28,492 bases of DNA from JBGSKY01 sp041740995 (GTDB lineage Bacteria; Planctomycetota; Planctomycetia; Pirellulales; Pirellulaceae). Shown here in pieces: positions 25,340 to 28,492 of the stretch (position 1 is its first letter; the number at the start of each line of letters is the position of its first letter). The DNA is taken from the NCBI GenBank assembly GCA_041740995.1, contig JBGSKY010000137.1, positions 1 to 28,492 on the forward strand, written 5' to 3'. The position numbers and the translations under genes were made by a program. The notes under the pieces were generated by a model. That model searched no databases. It saw only the letters and a list, made by a program, of their open reading frames with translations, and had not been told where the DNA came from.

Positions 25340-26305
25340 TTGAAACATTTATATCTTAAAAAACTGATCTTGTTGACTGGTGTCATTCTCTTCTCCTCTG
25401 CGGCAATGGCGTTGCTGAGGGTTGGTGAAGCGAGGGGGATTGTGGCGGCCAGCGTTCGTGATTTAGGTACCGTTGCGGGGTTTCATTGCATAGCGGCTGG
25501 CGTGATTTGGTGGGCTTGGCGATGGCCACGAACTTGGACGCGTTGGGTAACGCTACTCTATTGGATCGGCTTAGGATTTCTCTGTTGGAATCTGGTTATG
25601 GTTTTCGACGGACGATCAATTCAGAGCCAATATGTCGAGCCAGTGGTTCGAGGAAATTTAATTCATTGGGGCGTCTTCTTTTTACTAGCTGCGACATTCT
25701 TGCGGGCCGGATCTACGCTTTTGGGACCATTGCTAGTAAAGAAGGGTGACGACAAATCAAGGAAGGATTTTACGATCGCTCAAGGGCCGCGATTTTCGAT
25801 TTGGAATGGGTTGTCAGCGATGACCTTTGTGGCGGTGTTTCTGGTTGGTTTTCAACGTGGCCCCTTCATTTTGGTCGAGCGTTTTGGCTACACTACTGGC
25901 GATTCCTTGTGGACTGCTGGCATTGCTTTTGATGCAATCGCATCGTCTCTAGCGGGTGCGGTATGTTGGTTGATCTGTGGGCGAATTTTGTCTGATGGCA
26001 AACGTTATTGGATTCGGCAACTCGCGCTCGGTTTGGTCGTTACGGCTTTAGCAACAGTCTTGATGTACGCAGCGGATGTCGCGAGTAAGTCGTATATGGC
26101 TTGGCTTATGCAACCGATAAACGAGTATTCGCTGTCGAATCTTCAATGGAAAGCCAACAACAGTCTCAGGCAACCGCGCTGGGACATCGCACACGCGGGC
26201 TTGGCGAATCTTCTGATCTTACTGACCATTTGGTTCTGGGATTCGTTGGGCTACCGCTTACAAACCAGGGCGCCGAACAAAAAATTCCTTGAACCTAACG
26301 TTTAG
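25340..26305 (+). CDS. polytopic membrane protein of unknown function
   Basis: A 321-residue protein with about seven hydrophobic segments (e.g. LILLTGVILFSSAAMALL, FHCIAAGVIWWAW, LLYWIGLGFLCWNLVMVF, WGVFFLLAATFL, SAMTFVAVFLVGF, LALGLVVTALATVLMYA, LLILLTIWFW). The start is a TTG at 25340, five bases after the stop of the EEP gene, with no ribosome binding site; translation probably depends on coupling. No transporter or enzyme motif is recognised. A charged loop GDDKSRKDFTIAQGPR lies in the middle. It may form a functional pair with the EEP protein, but only the arrangement supports this. Confidence 0.8.
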   Translation: MKHLYLKKLILLTGVILFSSAAMALLRVGEARGIVAASVRDLGTVAGFHCIAAGVIWWAWRWPRTWTRWVTLLYWIGLGFLCWNLVMVFDGRSIQSQYVEPVVRGNLIHWGVFFLLAATFLRAGSTLLGPLLVKKGDDKSRKDFTIAQGPRFSIWNGLSAMTFVAVFLVGFQRGPFILVERFGYTTGDSLWTAGIAFDAIASSLAGAVCWLICGRILSDGKRYWIRQLALGLVVTALATVLMYAADVASKSYMAWLMQPINEYSLSNLQWKANNSLRQPRWDIAHAGLANLLILLTIWFWDSLGYRLQTRAPNKKFLEPNV

Positions 26306-26502
26306 GTTTTGGTAAGCAAACGTCTAGTAAAGCTAAAGATTCTACAAGTATCTATTCACGTCACTTGCCATACTTAGCGACTTCATCGGCCCGGCGATCG
26401 ATTACGACTTGGATCGTCGCTCGGCTCTATTGTATCGTTCGCAACGTATTGTTACGTGTTCCCTCATCAGCGAGGTATCACTCTCGCTTGTGCAACAAAG
26501 AA

Positions 26503-27114
26503 TCAAGTCGAAAGAACGTCGGTCACTAAACCGCCATCGCCATGTGCGCGAAGTTCAACAGCCCAACGGTGCGACTGGTTTATGGTTAGGATGCTATGTT
26601 TTGCAAGAACCGCGAGGTCCGGTGTTGGCGGCCCGTTAGTGTGTAGAATGAGTTGCAGTCTCCTAAAATTCGCAGCTTGTTGGAGCGCGCCGCGTCGCTC
26701 AGCAGTCCAATGCGCGGGACCTAGCCGGCCGGGAGATTGAAACAGCATCGGTAAACCTGGGTCATCCGAAGATTTCGCAACCGGAATCGACAATCCGTCC
26801 GTGAGGTACGGTGGCCGGTATTCCCACAATGCAATACGAGAATCAGTTTCGCCGCGCCAAGCGATTCCAATGGGGCACCCTCCATTGGCACGTTCAAACA
26901 ATCGAGTACGAGCGATTGGCTCGGAGCGGGCTTCAGTGGGGTCGGTAATCCAGAGCAGCTCGATGAAAGCGTTGTCGAACGCGAAGCAAACATTGGCAGT
27001 TCCCTGTCCATGATGGGTCCGACGGTAGGTTTCGACAAGACCTTTATCGGTTAGCCGATCAATCCAAGGTACACCTTCGTATCCGGAGATCAGAAATACG
27101 TGGTCAAGTTCCAA
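26503..27114 (-). CDS. glyoxalase-like (VOC superfamily) protein
   Basis: A protein of about 203 residues that begins LELDHVFLISGYEG, the usual opening of the Glyoxalase-like (VOC) family. Further marks are HHGQGTANVCFAFDNAFIELLWITD, which places the metal-type Glu in IELLW, and GIAWRG at the domain joint. Substrate and activity cannot be inferred. The TTG at 27114 puts the start at the family's usual position; a TTG at 27150 is also in frame and adds 12 residues. Neither has a strong ribosome binding site. It lies downstream of the class II aldolase gene on the same strand but is separated from it by a likely terminator. Confidence 0.75.
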   Translation of the reverse strand: MELDHVFLISGYEGVPWIDRLTDKGLVETYRRTHHGQGTANVCFAFDNAFIELLWITDPTEARSEPIARTRLFERANGGCPIGIAWRGETDSRIALWEYRPPYLTDGLSIPVAKSSDDPGLPMLFQSPGRLGPAHWTAERRGALQQAANFRRLQLILHTNGPPTPDLAVLAKHSILTINQSHRWAVELRAHGDGGLVTDVLST

Positions 27115-27150
27115 ATTAACTCCGATGTTTGAGCTGAAGTTACATAGCAA

Positions 27151-27477
27151 TAACGATTAAAAAACTATCCCGAGTTAGAGCGAAGCGGAATGGAGGAATA
27201 GTTTATGGGTTGAACTGAGACGCTTCTCCGCAAAAGCATCGACAATGCGTATTTGTCTTCGGTCGTTCGCCCTCAGTTGCATAGAATCCAGAGATGTCGC
27301 ATCGCTTATGGGTGGGCCATCCCATAAAAATTTTCTTGGTCTGAAAAGCAGTTTAACAAGATCCGGTATGCTCAACGAAGGTGAGACCACTTACTGATAG
27401 GTTCTTGATCGAGAACTGGCGGTGCGGCATGCTGCGTCACCGAGAATTTTGCCAAGTCCTGGGTCTTCAATCAAAAT
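27151..27477. other. 327-bp intergenic region
   Basis: Contains the terminator at 27159-27204 and a second palindrome, TTATGGG-(8 nt)-CCCATAA at 27306-27327, followed on the plus strand by AAATTTT. No protein-like frame is seen. The promoter of the glyoxalase-like gene, if separate, should lie next to the terminator, but no clear hexamers were found. Confidence 0.45.
27159..27204 (-). terminator. rho-independent terminator downstream of the aldolase gene
   Basis: Read on the minus strand: stem AAACTATTCC / GGGATAGTTT (ten pairs, one G-U), a loop of 23 nt, and a run of six T immediately after. It lies between the aldolase stop and the glyoxalase-like gene. Confidence 0.6.
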
Positions 27478-28143
27478 CTATAAGGTCTGGTCTGCCCAGC
27501 GTGCCTTTAACCTTTGCAGCTCATCGAGCTGCTCCGCTGAGATCGGCTGCAAGGGGCCAAGCGATTTGGCGAGGATGAGTGTTCGGCAATAGGCATCGAG
27601 GACTTCAGTCCACCAATACGCTTGCTCCAGATGTTGAGCGTACGAGACGGTGCCGTGGTTGGCGAGAATGAGCGCATTGGCCGATGAAAGGTATGGAACG
27701 ATCGAAGAGGCAAAGGCCGCTGTGCCCGGCGTTTGGTAAGGAGTAATCCGCACATCGCCAAGAAACATCTCGATTTCAGGCGAAATGCCACGTGGCAGAA
27801 TCTGATGAGTAAACGCGAAAGCGGTTGCGTGAGGTGGATGGCAGTGCACCACCGCATTTACTTTCGGACAGGCTTGATATATCGCCAAATGTAATAACGC
27901 TTCACTGCTGCGTTTTTTCGACCCGCTAATATGCTCGCCTGTCATGTCGATCGTAACGATGTCAGAAGGCTGCAAGCGGCCTTTGGAATGCCAAGTCGGT
28001 GTGCAGAGAATGCGATTGTCGTTCAATCGCACGGTGATATTCCCGTCATTGCCAGCGGCGAAACCCTTTTGGTATAGACGATGTCCAACATCGCAAATTT
28101 CTTGCTTTAGTCGCTCGATGTTCTCTGAGGTGTCAGTGATCAT
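27478..28143 (-). CDS. class II aldolase/adducin-family protein
   Basis: A 221-residue protein of the FucA/AraD/MtnB fold. It shows GNDGNITVRL (31-40), the catalytic Glu in SSEALLHLAIY (E81), and the zinc ligands H100 and H102 in VVHCHPPHATAFAF and H163 in LANHGTVSY. All three His and the Glu are present, so it should be an active metal-dependent aldolase or epimerase acting on a sugar phosphate. Fuculose-1-phosphate aldolase is a reasonable guess; the PvmN aldolase of planctomycete microcompartments is another, but no shell protein gene is seen here. The ATG at 28143 is favoured by GAGAAGAG just upstream; the frame is open to 28314 but the extra residues are Cys-rich and unlike the family. 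It lies 55 bp after the DinB-like gene. Confidence 0.88.
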   Translation of the reverse strand: MITDTSENIERLKQEICDVGHRLYQKGFAAGNDGNITVRLNDNRILCTPTWHSKGRLQPSDIVTIDMTGEHISGSKKRSSEALLHLAIYQACPKVNAVVHCHPPHATAFAFTHQILPRGISPEIEMFLGDVRITPYQTPGTAAFASSIVPYLSSANALILANHGTVSYAQHLEQAYWWTEVLDAYCRTLILAKSLGPLQPISAEQLDELQRLKARWADQTL

Positions 28144-28198
28144 CTCTTCTCTCAAATGCCTTGTCTGAAATGCAAAGTTTAGAGCTGTCTCGTTTCCG

Positions 28199-28492
28199 TT
28201 ACCGCACAGGATCAAGCGACATCGCACGACGAAGCAAACCGATTTGACCAGCATGCAACATTTCGTGCATCGGACAGAACAACATCGCACCCAACTTTCG
28301 AGGATAACCCGCATAGGGCATGTCGATGGGTTCCCATAACGTCTGAGTGGAAATGGTGGGAGCGGTCTGAAGGCTTAGCCGATGGATCTCGTGAAAAGTG
28401 GCTAGCAAGTCGGGCTTCGAAATCAAATCCGCCGTGATCAATTTTGGATCGGACCCACGTGAAAATTTCTTTCGGAACCAGCTTGGCACCAG
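28199..28492 (-). CDS. DinB-like putative metalloenzyme (5' end outside window)
   Basis: The C-terminal 98 codons of a frame that enters from the right edge. PMHEMLHAGQIGLLRRAM near the end carries the HxxxHxxQ block of DinB/DUF664-type four-helix bundles, in which these His bind metal. MPYAGYPRKLGAMLFCPMHE precedes it. A GTG at 28489 is possible as a start, but the frame is still open at the edge, and the family is usually 150-180 residues, so the gene is treated as truncated by the window. Members are often thiol-dependent transferases or stress proteins; nothing specific can be said. Confidence 0.72.
   Translation of the reverse strand: MVPSWFRKKFSRGSDPKLITADLISKPDLLATFHEIHRLSLQTAPTISTQTLWEPIDMPYAGYPRKLGAMLFCPMHEMLHAGQIGLLRRAMSLDPVR

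Noticed and set aside
26306..26502. Inverted ACGTTT / AAACGT after the membrane protein stop as a terminator
   Set aside because: Six AT-rich pairs with a 14-nt loop and no T-run are too weak to call.
27478..28143. A bacterial microcompartment (Pvm) locus inferred from the class II aldolase
   Set aside because: No shell protein, aldehyde dehydrogenase or phosphotransacylase gene is visible in the window.

Overview
The window looks like a chromosomal segment of a planctomycete (Planctomycetota, probably Pirellulales-like). The reasons are the type of genes and the style of the intergenic DNA: a tetrahydromethanopterin-pathway gene (fhcC), exported proteins with an ER-R-D-L-M type N-terminus, zinc-ribbon plus single-membrane-span proteins, a REP-associated tyrosine transposase (RAYT) start of planctomycete type, and many short hairpin repeats between genes. 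Base composition is near balanced. No rRNA, tRNA, CRISPR array or phage module was seen. The species is not identifiable from this sequence alone.

Left part (1-10734). On the minus strand lie an edge-truncated zinc-ribbon membrane protein, a large SNF2/SWIM helicase, a formylmethanofuran dehydrogenase subunit C homologue and a second zinc-ribbon membrane protein. A divergent plus-strand gene encodes an 877-residue membrane-anchored protein of unknown function. It converges on a TPR-glycosyltransferase gene.

Middle part (10998-15800). A secreted protein with lectin-like QW motifs is followed by the most disturbed stretch of the window: a 33-codon RAYT remnant, two near-identical 168-bp direct repeats, a 221-bp duplicated piece of an rhs gene, two diverged tag sequences, an AT-richer secreted protein, and a short chimeric RHS protein with an unknown C-terminal tip. 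Just upstream of the rhs gene is a GA-rich simple repeat that separates an out-of-frame ATG from the rhs frame.

Right part (16195-28492). Mostly ordinary genes follow: a membrane EEP-family phosphodiesterase, an NAD-dependent sugar epimerase, a lone GspF/PilC-like membrane protein whose start overlaps the stop of a secreted esterase, a membrane protein, guanine deaminase, two poorly preserved minus-strand genes separated by a dense repeat block, a second EEP protein followed closely by a polytopic membrane protein, a glyoxalase-like protein, a class II aldolase and a DinB-like protein cut by the right edge.

I do not see a complete defence island or a clear multi-gene novel system. The strongest leads are the RHS/RAYT mosaic with its possible contingency tract, and the family of cloverleaf-like intergenic repeats. 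All family assignments are by reading motifs; no database search was run.
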